The notes: generated by a model from the sequence alone, not told the origin. Positions 7,616 to 17,006 are shown, counted from the first letter of the stretch. The stretch: 64,000 nucleotides of DNA from an uncultured Bacteroidales bacterium (GCA_949298955.1 CASFYQ010000003.1:62001-126000); one strand, 5' to 3'. A program made the numbers and translations.

Positions 7616-9716
7616 AAATCAGTTCTAAGTCGTCGATCCACATGGTACTGCCGGTGCTACCGGTAAAGTAGTCGCCATACTTGCTGGCCGAGGCTACGAT
7701 TACGATATAGGTCGGTATCCGGTCGAGCGAACGGTAGTCGAGCGGTATTTCAAATTCGAGCAGGCCGCCGTCGGTTCCTTGGGTCTCGCCGGTGAGGTCC
7801 CATTCGCCGTAGGCGATAATCTTCTCGTCGTTTTTATTGAATAGGTTCTTGTCTTTGGTGGTGATGCGCACCGGGGCATCCCAGTCGCCGACTGCGATAT
7901 AGATGTTGCCGATGTCGGTCGAGCCTTTGGGCAAATCGTTGGTCTCGGAGTAGTCGACGCTTCCCGGGGTGTACTTGATATGGCCTTTCAGCTTGGCCGG
8001 ACGTGAGGTAAAGGGGCGCCCGAAATCGAGGATGCCGTTGGTTCCGTCGGTTCCCACATATTGCCCGGCAAAGAGATTGCCGGCTGCAAATTTGCCTATG
8101 CCCAGAAAACTTACAAATTGCGATTTCAGTTTCACCGAATATTTACCGCTGTTTTTGTAGGTCTCGTCGGGGGTGGTTACATTTACATTCAGGGTAGCCG
8201 ACCCGTGGTTTCCGCTGTCCCAGAACATCTCTTCATTGGGTCCGTATAATACCATGACTTTCGAGAGGGTTTGCCAGTTCTCGAAACTGCTGTTGGGTAG
8301 GGGAGTAGCCGCTTCGGTGGTAAAGGTGGCAGTCTTGACCGATGCTTGTGCCCCGGCGACAGCCTGGTATTCATAGGTCGTACCCGGTGTAAGGCCGGTT
8401 ACCTCGGCCGACAGGGCCGAGCCCGAACGGTTGGCGGCCACCGATGTCCAGTCTTTGGTCCCTGTCCGGCGGTACTGGAAGGTGAGCGGCTCGGCAGTCT
8501 CTTTCACCACGTTGCCTCGCAGGGTAGCCCGGCATGCCCAAATGTCGGCCCGTTCGGGGTCGACGGTCACGACAACGGCGTCCGACACGATAATCGACAG
8601 AGTGGCGGTATTGTCCTTGCCGGCAGCATCGAGGGCCTTGATGGTGAAGGTATATTCGTCGCTCGGGAGTGACTTGACGAAACTCTCCGAGAGGGTAATC
8701 TTGGCGTTGGAGAGGTCTTTCTCCTCCTGATAGGTGTGCTTGCACGAGATGCCCCGCGATTCGAATTCGGTAGCCGGCGAGCCGTCGGCTGCCAGGAAAT
8801 CGACCGAGTCGGTGGGGAATCCCAGAGCGGTGAGTTTGTCGCACGAAAACCATACCCGTTGCAGCCGGGTAGCGGCATTGACCCATACGGCTGTTTGGCT
8901 GCCGCCGTTGGTCTCGTAGTAGAGCGTCTCGGTCAGGTCGAACTTGTCGCCGACAATTTGCGGCCGCTGTGTGATGACCACGTTGTGGGTCGAGTCGACC
9001 GTCGACTCGTTTACCTTCACGTCGACGAACGTGCCGCCGGTAGCTGCGCTCTCGGGGTTGTAGCTGAACGTGAAGGCATATTTGGTGGCAGGCAATACGT
9101 TCTCCACCACGCCCGACTGGGTATAGCTGTTACCGTCTGTTTTCTCGGCTTCGAAAGTCCAGGCCAGGTCGTGTTTCTTGCCGTTGAACATATAGTATCC
9201 CACCGAGTCGGTTGTGGCTTCGGTAAAATAGAGCTCGCCCTCCGTGGTGAATATCTTCACTTTGCAGTTGTTTACCACCTTGGTCAATTCGGGGTCGAAA
9301 GCCACGGTAGCAAGGGTATTGGCTACCGTGCAGGTAACGCTGGCCGTCGTCGTTTCGCCGCTCTGTACGGTAAAGTCGGTCGAGCCGGTGTAGTAGGGCG
9401 AGTCGAAGGCTGCGGGTACCGAGTCGCCGGCCAGGACAAACACATGGTATTGGCCGCTGGCCAGGTTGAGGGTGGCAGGCATGGGGGTCTCGGCATCGTA
9501 ATAGCGAATGAGCCCCTTGCTGCTGTAAATGCGGGTTTGCATAGAGGCCTGAATGCTTGCGTCGACGGCTCTCGTGACAACGGCAACGTCGTCGGCGACG
9601 CTGACCCGCAACTGTACCGATCCTTCGCCCAAAGTCATGTCGTCCTCTTTACAGGCGGTAAAGAGTCCCGTCACGAGAAGGGCGTATGCCAAGTATCTCT
9701 TTATATTGCGTGTCAT
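7608..9716 (-). CDS. Modular lipoprotein: DUF4493-like, Ig/FN3-like and PCMD-like domains (operon gene 3)
   Basis: 702 residues. The lipobox is GLFTAC (Cys 22). The N-terminal module (about 25-235) contains the conserved YY-strand/V-C-T-x-x-N pattern (SPYYTGSTDF, SVTCTVANTLATV) shared with genes 1 and 2 and typical of DUF4493. A central Ig-like module (about 260-385) is followed by an FN3-like unit (VTGLTPGTTYEYQAVAG). A PCMD-like domain runs from PLPNSSFENW (about 475) to MWIDDLELIYE. The start is one base after the stop of gene 2 (TAA-T-ATG). Expected location is the cell surface, anchored by lipid. Ligand unknown; carbohydrate binding is suggested only by the family name. Confidence 0.87.
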   Translation of the reverse strand: MTRNIKRYLAYALLVTGLFTACKEDDMTLGEGSVQLRVSVADDVAVVTRAVDASIQASMQTRIYSSKGLIRYYDAETPMPATLNLASGQYHVFVLAGDSVPAAFDSPYYTGSTDFTVQSGETTTASVTCTVANTLATVAFDPELTKVVNNCKVKIFTTEGELYFTEATTDSVGYYMFNGKKHDLAWTFEAEKTDGNSYTQSGVVENVLPATKYAFTFSYNPESAATGGTFVDVKVNESTVDSTHNVVITQRPQIVGDKFDLTETLYYETNGGSQTAVWVNAATRLQRVWFSCDKLTALGFPTDSVDFLAADGSPATEFESRGISCKHTYQEEKDLSNAKITLSESFVKSLPSDEYTFTIKALDAAGKDNTATLSIIVSDAVVVTVDPERADIWACRATLRGNVVKETAEPLTFQYRRTGTKDWTSVAANRSGSALSAEVTGLTPGTTYEYQAVAGAQASVKTATFTTEAATPLPNSSFENWQTLSKVMVLYGPNEEMFWDSGNHGSATLNVNVTTPDETYKNSGKYSVKLKSQFVSFLGIGKFAAGNLFAGQYVGTDGTNGILDFGRPFTSRPAKLKGHIKYTPGSVDYSETNDLPKGSTDIGNIYIAVGDWDAPVRITTKDKNLFNKNDEKIIAYGEWDLTGETQGTDGGLLEFEIPLDYRSLDRIPTYIVIVASASKYGDYFTGSTGSTMWIDDLELIYE

Positions 9717-9717
9717 A

Positions 9718-10983
9718 TTATTCGGTTACGAGGATTAACGTTTCGGTGGTGGTGCCTTGTGCGTCGGTCGCCTTGATGATAAAGTTGTGTGTGCCCGAGC
9801 CCAGCAGACCCAGCAGCGGCATGAAATCGCTGATGTCGAAAGTTACTTTCGACTGGTTCAGCACGTTGCCTTCGGTGGGGAATCCCAGTCCTTCGATGGG
9901 CTCTTTCAGGTTGCCCGGGTTCACGAGGTCGAGGTGGTCTGAAAGTCCCATGCCGGTAAGTTCCTCGGGGGTAAGGGTAGGCGACTCGATGTCGACCGTG
10001 AGGCCGGTAAGGCCCTTCGGGTCGCTGCTGGTGATGTCGACTACCACTTTCATGTTTTCGACCACGGTGACCGGGGTGCCCAGCTCAATGGTTTCGCTGG
10101 TGATTCGAGGAGCCTCGCCAGAGGGATCGGGGTCGGGGTTGGGATCGACAGGCTTGTTGGGGTCTTCGATTACCTCCTCGTCGATGGTGACGTTACCCTC
10201 GTGGTCGATGGTTACACACGAGGCGTCGACGGTTACCGAGGGAGTTACGCCTCCCGTTTCGCTGCCCGGTTCGGGACGTTTGATGTCGTAGTGTATCTTG
10301 CGCCAGTCGCCTGCTTTCACGTTGTCGACCTGAATACGGTTCACCTCTTCATAGCCGTCGATAGTGCCGGTGAAGGTGGCGATGAGCAGATTACTCTCCT
10401 GGTCGGAGCGGAAATAGCCGGCCCGTTCCTCGGCTTGCGAGAAATCGAGCGAACCCGATCCTATGTCGACCGTCACCTTGCAGTCGTCGCCCATGAACGA
10501 TTTGAGGTCTTCGGAGTAGGTCACCGTCACCTTGATGTTTTGCAGCGTGCATACTACGGTGTCGATTTGAGTTACTTTGTTTTCTTCGATGGCAAAAGCC
10601 TTGTCGGCATAGTAGTAGGGACGCTCCCACTCGGCCGGTTGCACGCGGTGCGAGAATACGGCCAAATTGTAGTCGCCCACGTTGAGGGTGACAATTTCGG
10701 GCATCTCGCTGTATTTCCATTCGAGCGTGTCGGTACCCTGTGCAGGGTATATCTGCACGGTGAAATCGCCTGTGTCGACGGCACGGCTCACCGGTGTTCC
10801 CTCGATTACCTTGGTATCGTTGTTGGGGACGGCGTCGAAAGTCGACAGGTCTAGCTGGCCGGTTTTCCCCGAGGCTGTATCGGTTCCCAGGTCGTAGGTG
10901 AATTTCTCCCGGTCGCACGATGCGGTGGCCAGGGCCAGGATTGCGGCAAGAGAGATGCCTAATATATGTTTCATGTGACTCAT
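9718..10983 (-). CDS. DUF4493-like lipoprotein without PCMD domain (operon gene 2)
   Basis: 421 residues from the chosen start. Lipobox LATASC. DUF4493-like module with RPYYYADKAFAI and VVCTLQNIKVTV, a Pro/Asp-rich hinge (PNKPVDPNPDPDPSG), then one Ig-like module ending NFIIKATDAQGTTTETLILVTE. That Ig-like module matches the central modules of genes 1 and 3. Three in-frame ATGs compete. I chose 10983 because it repeats the operon's TAA-T-ATG junction; 10992 would overlap the previous stop, and 10974 gives the neatest signal peptide (MKHILG...). The missing PCMD domain makes this the simplest member of the set. Confidence 0.85.
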   Translation of the reverse strand: MSHMKHILGISLAAILALATASCDREKFTYDLGTDTASGKTGQLDLSTFDAVPNNDTKVIEGTPVSRAVDTGDFTVQIYPAQGTDTLEWKYSEMPEIVTLNVGDYNLAVFSHRVQPAEWERPYYYADKAFAIEENKVTQIDTVVCTLQNIKVTVTYSEDLKSFMGDDCKVTVDIGSGSLDFSQAEERAGYFRSDQESNLLIATFTGTIDGYEEVNRIQVDNVKAGDWRKIHYDIKRPEPGSETGGVTPSVTVDASCVTIDHEGNVTIDEEVIEDPNKPVDPNPDPDPSGEAPRITSETIELGTPVTVVENMKVVVDITSSDPKGLTGLTVDIESPTLTPEELTGMGLSDHLDLVNPGNLKEPIEGLGFPTEGNVLNQSKVTFDISDFMPLLGLLGSGTHNFIIKATDAQGTTTETLILVTE

Positions 10984-10984
10984 A

Positions 10985-13585
10985 TTATTCATACGTGAAA
11001 GTTAAGTTGTCGATGGTAAGGGTCGCACCGCGCGAGGCCGATTCGTATTGTCCGTTCGATACGCTGGTTTTTATCGTGGCCGTCTCTTCGCTTTGGGTGT
11101 AAGAGGCGTGGTTCGACGACGTAATCATGATGCGCAGCGAGGTTGCCTTTTGATTGGTTACCGAGTAGACGACGGGTACCGAGAATTCGGTATAGTCGGC
11201 CGCTGCCGACAGGTTGGCGCTGCCGGTACCTATCACCGTCTGCCCGTTGAGCAGGGCGACGGTTACTACGCCCGTTTCGGCGGGGTCGCTGCTGTCGTTG
11301 GTATATTTGTACCACCCTTTCAGGGCCGAGGGTCGCGAGGAGAAGCCTACCCCCTCGGTGTAGGTCTCGCTGCCCCCTGCATAGGAGTAGCTGCCCAGGA
11401 ACAGTTTGCCGGCCGAGCGGTTGGCGATGTTGGGCACGTTGGTGTTGTAGTAGGTGGTGTTGAAAGCGCCTCCCGATGTGGCCGGGGTGGTACCGTTTTC
11501 GTCCCAGGCCACGTTGCGCACGACCATGGCATTGCTACCGCTTTGGGCGGTAAGATTGCGGTACAGGTCGGGCGTTTGAGTGCTCGATGCAAAATTGCGT
11601 GTTGCGTTCCAAGTGAGCGTAGTGTTATAGGTCGAGGGAATTACAAACCACGACATCTGGTTGGCGGCCGAGAGGTTGCAGGTCTTGGCGTTGACGCTGG
11701 CCCAGCCGGTAGGCTCCTGTATGGTGAAACTGCAAGTGTTTTGGTAGTTGACCGGCCATACCGAATATTGTCCGCCTTGTTTCATGTCCTGGACCGATAT
11801 GGTTTGGGCAATCTCTTCGAAATCGCCGTTGGGCACGCTGGCCGCCGCCTCGGTGTGCAGGGTACAGTCGCCGCTGTAATTGACATTGTCCTGCCCGCTG
11901 TTGCACGAGCCGCGCAACTGGTAGCGGGTGTCGGGGTTGAGGCCGGTGATGATGTACATGCCCCGGCTCGGAGTCGAAGCGACGCTTTCCCATTGCCCGG
12001 CACTGTTGGCATAAAGCACGGCATATTGCTCTACGGCCTCCTGATATTGGGGGTCGGTGGCGGTGAGTTTGACGATGGCGCGGCGGGCCCAGATGTCATA
12101 CTCCTCGGCGGTGATGGTGAAATCGGGGGTCTTGACCGGTATGGAGGTGGTGGCCGTCTTGGCTCCGTTGGCATACGAGGCCTCTACGGAAACCGGTTTG
12201 TCGGTCGCCTCGATCGAGATTTTTATCTGGTAGAGGTTGCCCTCGTTCGATACGACAGTCGAGTTGCTGTTTATCTTGGAGCCCGAAGCATCGAGGTAAC
12301 TGAACTTGATTTGGTCGATGTGTTCGCCGTCGAACTCCACGGGAATGGTGGCCGTCTTGCTGCCTACGTACACCGCTTCGGGAGTCTGCAAGGCGAAAGT
12401 GACAGGAATACTTTTGACCGACAGGGTGACGGGTGTTTCGCTCACTTTGCCATAAATATCTTTGGCCGAGAGGGTAAAGGTGTGCTGGTCGTTCCCGTCG
12501 GTGGGACTCAGATGGGCGAAGACCTCGGAGAAATCGATGAATCCCATCTTGCTGCCCATCTCGCCGAATCCCTTTGTCTTCAATCCCAGACGGTTGAGCA
12601 GAGCGCTGTTTTCGGTGCTCATACCCACGAGATCTATCTCGCGGGGCCAGCCTTTGCTTTGGAGGCAGGCCGATGTGGTGGTGAGGGTACAGGAGGCGAT
12701 ACCGGCTTTGGCCGTGAGCGACAGGTTTACGGCTTTCTCGGCCGGGTAGCTGTTCTCCTTGATTTCGAGTGTTGTGCCCGGTACGAACCCGGTTGGCAGA
12801 AACGACGGGGCGGGCGCCTCCATTACCTCGTCGGAGATGTCGATGGTGATAGGCTGCGTCTCGGTTGTTTCGTCGAAACTGATGTTGAGTTGAGCCTCTC
12901 CGGCGGCATTGTCGGCAATATCGAGTTTAATGCGATAGTGCTGGCGAGGCTTGGCGTCTTCGATGGCAGCCGGCTCGAAAGTCGATTCGATACCGTTTTG
13001 TTTTTTCAGATAGGTTTGAATGGTGATTTTCCCGGGCTTTACATAGGCGGCCCGCGTTTCGTCTTTGACAAATTTTACATAGTCGCCGTTGGTCGCGTGC
13101 ACGGTAGTGGCATAGTCGGCAAAGTAGTTCTTGAAAGCTTCGGAGTATTCGACCGTCACCTTCACGTTGGCCAGTGTGCAGTGTATCTCTACCGGGGTGT
13201 TTTCCCGGTCGCGCACGGTCACATCGGCCTCGCCCAGATAGTAGGGCTTGTCGAAACCTTCGTCTTCGAGGTCGCCGTGATAGGCGCTCATGGTGTAGGA
13301 GCCTACGGGAATTTTTTCGGCGGGGTCGAAATCGGCCAAGCAGTCCCATGAGCGGGTGAAGCTTCCGCTGGTAGATACCAGTTTCAAGGCAAACTCATTG
13401 ACGTCGGGGTTTTCGGAGGTCTCGGCAGGCGAGGGGGTCGAGCGGGTGACAGGCACTACTTGGTAATCGGCCGATATTTGTACGTTTATCGCTCCGTATC
13501 CCGAAGCGGCCTGCTGGTCCTCATTCGCGCAAGATACTAACAATAGCATCGTTACGCCATATAAGAGAATGTTTTTTATTTTCAT
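10985..13585 (-). CDS. Large modular lipoprotein, first gene of the six-gene operon
   Basis: 866 residues. Lipobox LLLVSC (Cys 19). DUF4493-like module (about 25-235; KPYYLGEADVTV, HCTLANVKVTVEYSE), Ig-like modules (about 250-500), an FN3-like unit around ITGLNPDTRYQLRG, and a PCMD-like C-terminal domain from SVPNGDFEE (about 582) to LTIDNLTFTYE. The C-terminal domain carries an Asn/Thr/Ser-rich insertion relative to genes 3 and 6. A promoter lies about 100 nt upstream, and five genes follow with overlaps or 1-nt gaps. Surface-exposed lipoprotein by signal and family; function unknown. Confidence 0.87.
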   Translation of the reverse strand: MKIKNILLYGVTMLLLVSCANEDQQAASGYGAINVQISADYQVVPVTRSTPSPAETSENPDVNEFALKLVSTSGSFTRSWDCLADFDPAEKIPVGSYTMSAYHGDLEDEGFDKPYYLGEADVTVRDRENTPVEIHCTLANVKVTVEYSEAFKNYFADYATTVHATNGDYVKFVKDETRAAYVKPGKITIQTYLKKQNGIESTFEPAAIEDAKPRQHYRIKLDIADNAAGEAQLNISFDETTETQPITIDISDEVMEAPAPSFLPTGFVPGTTLEIKENSYPAEKAVNLSLTAKAGIASCTLTTTSACLQSKGWPREIDLVGMSTENSALLNRLGLKTKGFGEMGSKMGFIDFSEVFAHLSPTDGNDQHTFTLSAKDIYGKVSETPVTLSVKSIPVTFALQTPEAVYVGSKTATIPVEFDGEHIDQIKFSYLDASGSKINSNSTVVSNEGNLYQIKISIEATDKPVSVEASYANGAKTATTSIPVKTPDFTITAEEYDIWARRAIVKLTATDPQYQEAVEQYAVLYANSAGQWESVASTPSRGMYIITGLNPDTRYQLRGSCNSGQDNVNYSGDCTLHTEAAASVPNGDFEEIAQTISVQDMKQGGQYSVWPVNYQNTCSFTIQEPTGWASVNAKTCNLSAANQMSWFVIPSTYNTTLTWNATRNFASSTQTPDLYRNLTAQSGSNAMVVRNVAWDENGTTPATSGGAFNTTYYNTNVPNIANRSAGKLFLGSYSYAGGSETYTEGVGFSSRPSALKGWYKYTNDSSDPAETGVVTVALLNGQTVIGTGSANLSAAADYTEFSVPVVYSVTNQKATSLRIMITSSNHASYTQSEETATIKTSVSNGQYESASRGATLTIDNLTFTYE

Positions 13586-13687
13586 GTCTGTTTCATTTCA
13601 TTTTCGTCTCTTGTAAAAAGAGCGAAAGTGCGTGAAAATGCCTCGAAAGTCGCCTCGATACACTTTCGTATAGGTCGAAAATCAGGG

Positions 13688-13719
13688 CAAAGATATAAAA
13701 AAAATCACACATAGAACAA
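13688..13719 (-). promoter_or_regulatory. Promoter of the six-gene lipoprotein/barrel operon
   Basis: On the minus strand, TTG at 13719-13717 and an exact TATCTTTG at 13695-13688 are 21 nt apart. They leave a leader of roughly 95 nt before the ATG at 13585. No other candidate is seen between the six coupled genes. Confidence 0.65.
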
Positions 13720-13950
13720 CCGAGGCTCGCTTTTGTTGATTTTTACGCTTTGTTTTTCGTTGTTAATTGATTGATTTTGTATGGGTTTTCGTTTTTGTGT
13801 ATAACCGGTTCGGGGCAATGGCTTCTGATTTTACGAACGATTTTTCTGAATTTTGGGACAAAACGGGAAACAGCCTTTTCGAAATGGTTCGAGCCGTTAA
13901 GCGGTTTCGATTAGGCTTGTTGTCACGTCGGGCTGAAAACTTTGTTTTTA

Positions 13951-13982
13951 TTTGTCTATGCGTTTGCCATTCACTATTTTTG
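13951..13982 (+). promoter_or_regulatory. Promoter of ugd
   Basis: TTTG at 13951-13954 and TATTTTTG at 13975-13982 are separated by 20 nt, a perfect Bacteroidetes consensus, 21 nt before the ugd ATG. This supports the ATG at 14004 over the longer open frame that begins at 13767. Confidence 0.85.
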
Positions 13983-14003
13983 CGCTGTAAAGTAAAAAAA
14001 CAT

Positions 14004-15326
14004 ATGAAAATAGCGGTAGTAGGTACAGGCTATGTGGGTCTGGTTACAGGAACCTGTTTCGCCGAGATAGGCGTAGATGTGGTGTGTGTCGACATCGACG
14101 CAGAGAAGATAGCCCGTATAGAACGGGGCGATATTCCCATTTATGAGCCGGGACTCGACGAGATGGTTCTCCGGAATATGAAAGCGGGACGGTTGCGTTT
14201 CGCTACCGATTTATCGACTTGTCTCGACGGGGTAGAGATTGTGTTCAGTGCCGTGGGTACTCCGCCCGACGAAGATGGTTCGGCCGACTTGCACTATGTG
14301 CTCGATGTGGCGCATAATGTGGGCCGCTGCATGACGGGCTATCTGGTGGTGGTTACCAAGAGCACGGTGCCTGTGGGTACGGCTCGAAAGGTGAAAGCCG
14401 CCATACAGAGCGAGCTCGATAAACGCGGCGTGTCGATTGAATTTGACGTGGCATCGAATCCTGAGTTCCTGAAAGAGGGGAACGCCATAGCCGATTTTAT
14501 GCGCCCCGACCGCGTGGTAGTGGGCGTGGAGAGCAAGCGTGCCGAGGCACTGATGCAGAAGCTCTACAAACCTTTTATGATTAATAAATACCGCATGATT
14601 GTTACCGATATTCCTTCGGCCGAGATGATCAAATATGCCGCCAACGCCATGCTGGCGACCCGCATCAGTTTCATGAACGAGATTGCTTTGTTGTGCGACG
14701 AGGTGGGTGCCGATGTGGGTGCGGTGCGCAAAGGTATCGGGGCCGACGACCGCATAGGCAGCCGCTTCCTTTATGCCGGTTGCGGATATGGTGGCTCCTG
14801 TTTTCCCAAGGATGTGAAGGCTTTGATACGAACAGCCCAGGAGAATGGTTGCGACATGCAGATACTCAAAGCTGTCGAGCGGGTGAACGAGTCGCAGAAA
14901 GAGTTGCTTTATCGTCGGTTGAGCCACTATTTCGACGGAGACCTGTCGGGGCGGAAATTTGCGGTATGGGGGCTTTCGTTCAAGCCCGAGACCGACGATA
15001 TGCGCGAGGCTCCGGCTTTGGTCCTCATCGACCGGTTGAACCGGGCAGGAGCGAGTGTGCGGGTGTACGATCCGGTGGCTATGCCCGAGTGTCGTCGACG
15101 GATAGGCGACCGGGTGGAATATGCCGGGAATATTTACGAAGCTGTTGCCGGGGTCGATGCTTTGCTTATTGTTACCGAGTGGAAAGAGTTTCGCATGCCC
15201 GATTGGGCCTCGGTGCTGCGTGCCATGAAATCGCCCGTGATATTCGACGGCCGCAACATCTACGATCCCGCCGAGATGAAAGAACTGGGATTTATCTACC
15301 GCAGCATAGGCCGCCCGCAGCATTGA
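14004..15326 (+). CDS. ugd: UDP-glucose 6-dehydrogenase
   Basis: Oxidises UDP-glucose twice to UDP-glucuronate with NAD+, a precursor for capsule and other surface polysaccharides; cytoplasmic. The 440 residues have the N-terminal Rossmann motif VVGTGYVGLVTG (5-16). The substrate-binding segment NPEFLKEGNAIADF and the catalytic-Cys motif GCGYGGSCFPKDV (Cys near 260) are present, as is the C-terminal UDP-binding Rossmann domain (AVWGLSFKPETDDMREAP). Length and motifs are standard. It is monocistronic, with its own promoter and terminator. It could also be a UDP-ManNAc/GlcNAc dehydrogenase relative, but the motif set fits UDP-glucose dehydrogenase best. Confidence 0.93.
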   Translation: MKIAVVGTGYVGLVTGTCFAEIGVDVVCVDIDAEKIARIERGDIPIYEPGLDEMVLRNMKAGRLRFATDLSTCLDGVEIVFSAVGTPPDEDGSADLHYVLDVAHNVGRCMTGYLVVVTKSTVPVGTARKVKAAIQSELDKRGVSIEFDVASNPEFLKEGNAIADFMRPDRVVVGVESKRAEALMQKLYKPFMINKYRMIVTDIPSAEMIKYAANAMLATRISFMNEIALLCDEVGADVGAVRKGIGADDRIGSRFLYAGCGYGGSCFPKDVKALIRTAQENGCDMQILKAVERVNESQKELLYRRLSHYFDGDLSGRKFAVWGLSFKPETDDMREAPALVLIDRLNRAGASVRVYDPVAMPECRRRIGDRVEYAGNIYEAVAGVDALLIVTEWKEFRMPDWASVLRAMKSPVIFDGRNIYDPAEMKELGFIYRSIGRPQH

Positions 15327-15372
15327 TTGAGCCGTCTGCTTGCCGGTGACCGAAACGATATGAAAAAAATGA

Positions 15373-15415
15373 GGCAGGTATGTGTCCTATTCCGGGACCG
15401 ATACCTGTCTTTTTT
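15373..15415 (+). terminator. Terminator of ugd
   Basis: GGCAGGTAT/ATACCTGTC 9-bp stem (one G-U) followed by six T. The remaining 15416-15717 interval has only a -7-like box and no gene that I can support. Confidence 0.8.
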
Positions 15416-15653
15416 ATAGGGAAAGGGGCCGGCGATGTTTTTATCCTCCGCAAAGGCTGCTCCTCCTTTTACCGTTGCGTCGTGGAAAAATGCCTTCCGG
15501 ACTCCCTTTCTGCATATAATAACATCGATTGCCGGTTTTTGTTCGTCGTGGATTTGCGTTTTTCGGGACGAAATATTTTGCGACCCGCTCTTTCTTTCGC
15601 CCCGAAATCGAAAATCGGCAAACGACAGGACTACATATTTCCCGTTAAGATTG

Positions 15654-15661
15654 TATATTTG
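15654..15661 (+). promoter_or_regulatory. -7 box upstream of the DUF4923-like gene
   Basis: An exact TATATTTG lies 56 nt before the chosen ATG. The -33 element is not clear. Confidence 0.4.
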
Positions 15662-15717
15662 CACCTGTCTCTACTAAGAGAAAAGAAATAGATAAATGGT
15701 CTAAAATGAATTTTATT

Positions 15718-16338
15718 ATGAAAAGATGGATTTTGGCCCTTTGCGGGCTGTGTTTGTTCGGGGGGAGTGCCCGGGCACAATTCTCATTGGGCGATTTACT
15801 CAATTCGTCGACTGTCGACAAGGTGGTGGGCGCGTTGACCAACAAAGATGCCTCGCTCACGGTGGCCGACCTGGCAGGCACGTGGCGCTATTCGGCTCCG
15901 GGTTGCAAGTTTGAGAGCGACGACTTGCTGAAATCGGCCGGAGGCGAGGTGGTGGCCTCGTCGCTCAAAAGCAAACTGGCTACCTATTACGAAAAGGCCG
16001 GCATTACCTCGTCGCGGGTCTCTTTCTCCTTTGCCGATTCCACGATGGTGATGACCTATGGCAGTGCCAAGCTGAACGGCTATGTGGTGAAAGACGAGCC
16101 GAGCGGTAAGTTTGTGGTAACCTTTACCCTGATAGGAGGGCATATCCCCGTGATGGTGATGGATGCCGATATTACCAAGAGCGGCAACACGATGGAGATT
16201 CTTTTCGATGTCGAGAAATTGATAAACGTGATGGTTACGATTGCCTCGAAAACACAAAGCTCCACGCTGCAAAGTATCGGCAACCTGTTGTCGAGTTACG
16301 ATGGAGTGCTGATGGGGTTTGAACTGACTAAACAATAG
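15718..16338 (+). CDS. DUF4923-like exported protein
   Basis: 206 residues with a Sec signal peptide (MKRWILALCGLCLFGGSARA) and a lipocalin-like sequence. It shows the DUF4923 pattern of Bacteroidales: a short helical VDKVVGALT segment, then LAGTWRYSAPGCKFESDDLL, then repeated beta strands ending DGVLMGFELTKQ. It is likely periplasmic or secreted; the family has no established function. The second in-frame ATG (15718) is preferred because the signal peptide then starts with M-K-R; the ATG at 15706 would add four residues. It is followed by an independently promoted barrel gene. Confidence 0.8.
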   Translation: MKRWILALCGLCLFGGSARAQFSLGDLLNSSTVDKVVGALTNKDASLTVADLAGTWRYSAPGCKFESDDLLKSAGGEVVASSLKSKLATYYEKAGITSSRVSFSFADSTMVMTYGSAKLNGYVVKDEPSGKFVVTFTLIGGHIPVMVMDADITKSGNTMEILFDVEKLINVMVTIASKTQSSTLQSIGNLLSSYDGVLMGFELTKQ

Positions 16339-16444
16339 AATCGTGATAGCCACGCGGCGTAAGATAGGAATAAACGTTTTAATTTATTTTAACAAATGGG
16401 CCAAAAAAGAGATGCTCTCCGTAAAATAGTTAGAAACAAATCGC

Positions 16445-16452
16445 TATCTTTG
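16445..16452 (+). promoter_or_regulatory. -7 box upstream of the small barrel gene
   Basis: An exact TATCTTTG lies 32 nt before the ATG; the -33 region is A-rich without a clear TTTG. Confidence 0.45.
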
Positions 16453-16484
16453 TTCTTACAAATTAAACTAAAAAAAGGAGTAAA

Positions 16485-16982
16485 ATGAAAAAATTAGTTT
16501 TAACCTTAGCGCTTGTGTTTGGCATGTTGACAGCCAATGCACAATTTTTTGTGGGTGGTCAGTTTGCTGTGGCTTATGACGGTGACACCGAAAATACGAC
16601 ATTCCGTATTGCCCCCGAGTTTGGCTATGCGTTTAACGATGCTTGGACGGTAGCCGGTTCGATAGGTTATACCCACGTGGATAACTACAATTCGTTTTAC
16701 ATTGCCCCCTATGCCCGTTGGACTTTCTTTAAGAAAAGTTTCCTGAGCCTGTTGGTCGATGGCGGTTTTGGAGTTTCTGTGGGAAAACAGAAAGGTCTCG
16801 ATGCTGACACGGGTTTTGAAATCGGTTTCAAACCGGGCATAGCTTTTGATTTGACCGACAATTTCTCATTGGTAGCTCACTACGGATTCTTGGGTTATCG
16901 CGACAAATTCAACGGCAGCAGTGTATCGGGATTGTCGCTTAGCGGCAACGATTTGAGCTTCAGCCTCTATTATAAGTTCTGA
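16485..16982 (+). CDS. Small outer-membrane beta-barrel protein
   Basis: 165 residues with signal peptide MKKLVLTLALVFGMLTANAQ, then eight or so amphipathic strands ending LSFSLYYKF, whose terminal Phe fits a BAM recognition signal. It resembles the OmpA-transmembrane/OMP_b-brl family of small 8-stranded barrels. No periplasmic OmpA domain is present. Its own -7 box precedes it and a strong terminator follows, so it is transcribed alone. A structural or stress-related outer-membrane role is likely but cannot be specified. Confidence 0.88.
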   Translation: MKKLVLTLALVFGMLTANAQFFVGGQFAVAYDGDTENTTFRIAPEFGYAFNDAWTVAGSIGYTHVDNYNSFYIAPYARWTFFKKSFLSLLVDGGFGVSVGKQKGLDADTGFEIGFKPGIAFDLTDNFSLVAHYGFLGYRDKFNGSSVSGLSLSGNDLSFSLYYKF

Positions 16983-17006
16983 TAATTTTTATCCTTATCC
17001 ATATCG

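Noticed and set aside
11048..13351. 767-codon open frame on the plus strand
   Set aside because: It is the mirror frame of the first lipoprotein gene of the minus-strand operon; the lipoprotein has a lipobox, domains and paralogues, while this frame has none.
13767..14003. 79-codon N-terminal extension of ugd
   Set aside because: The Rossmann motif begins at the ATG at 14004 and a perfect promoter lies at 13951-13982, inside the extension.
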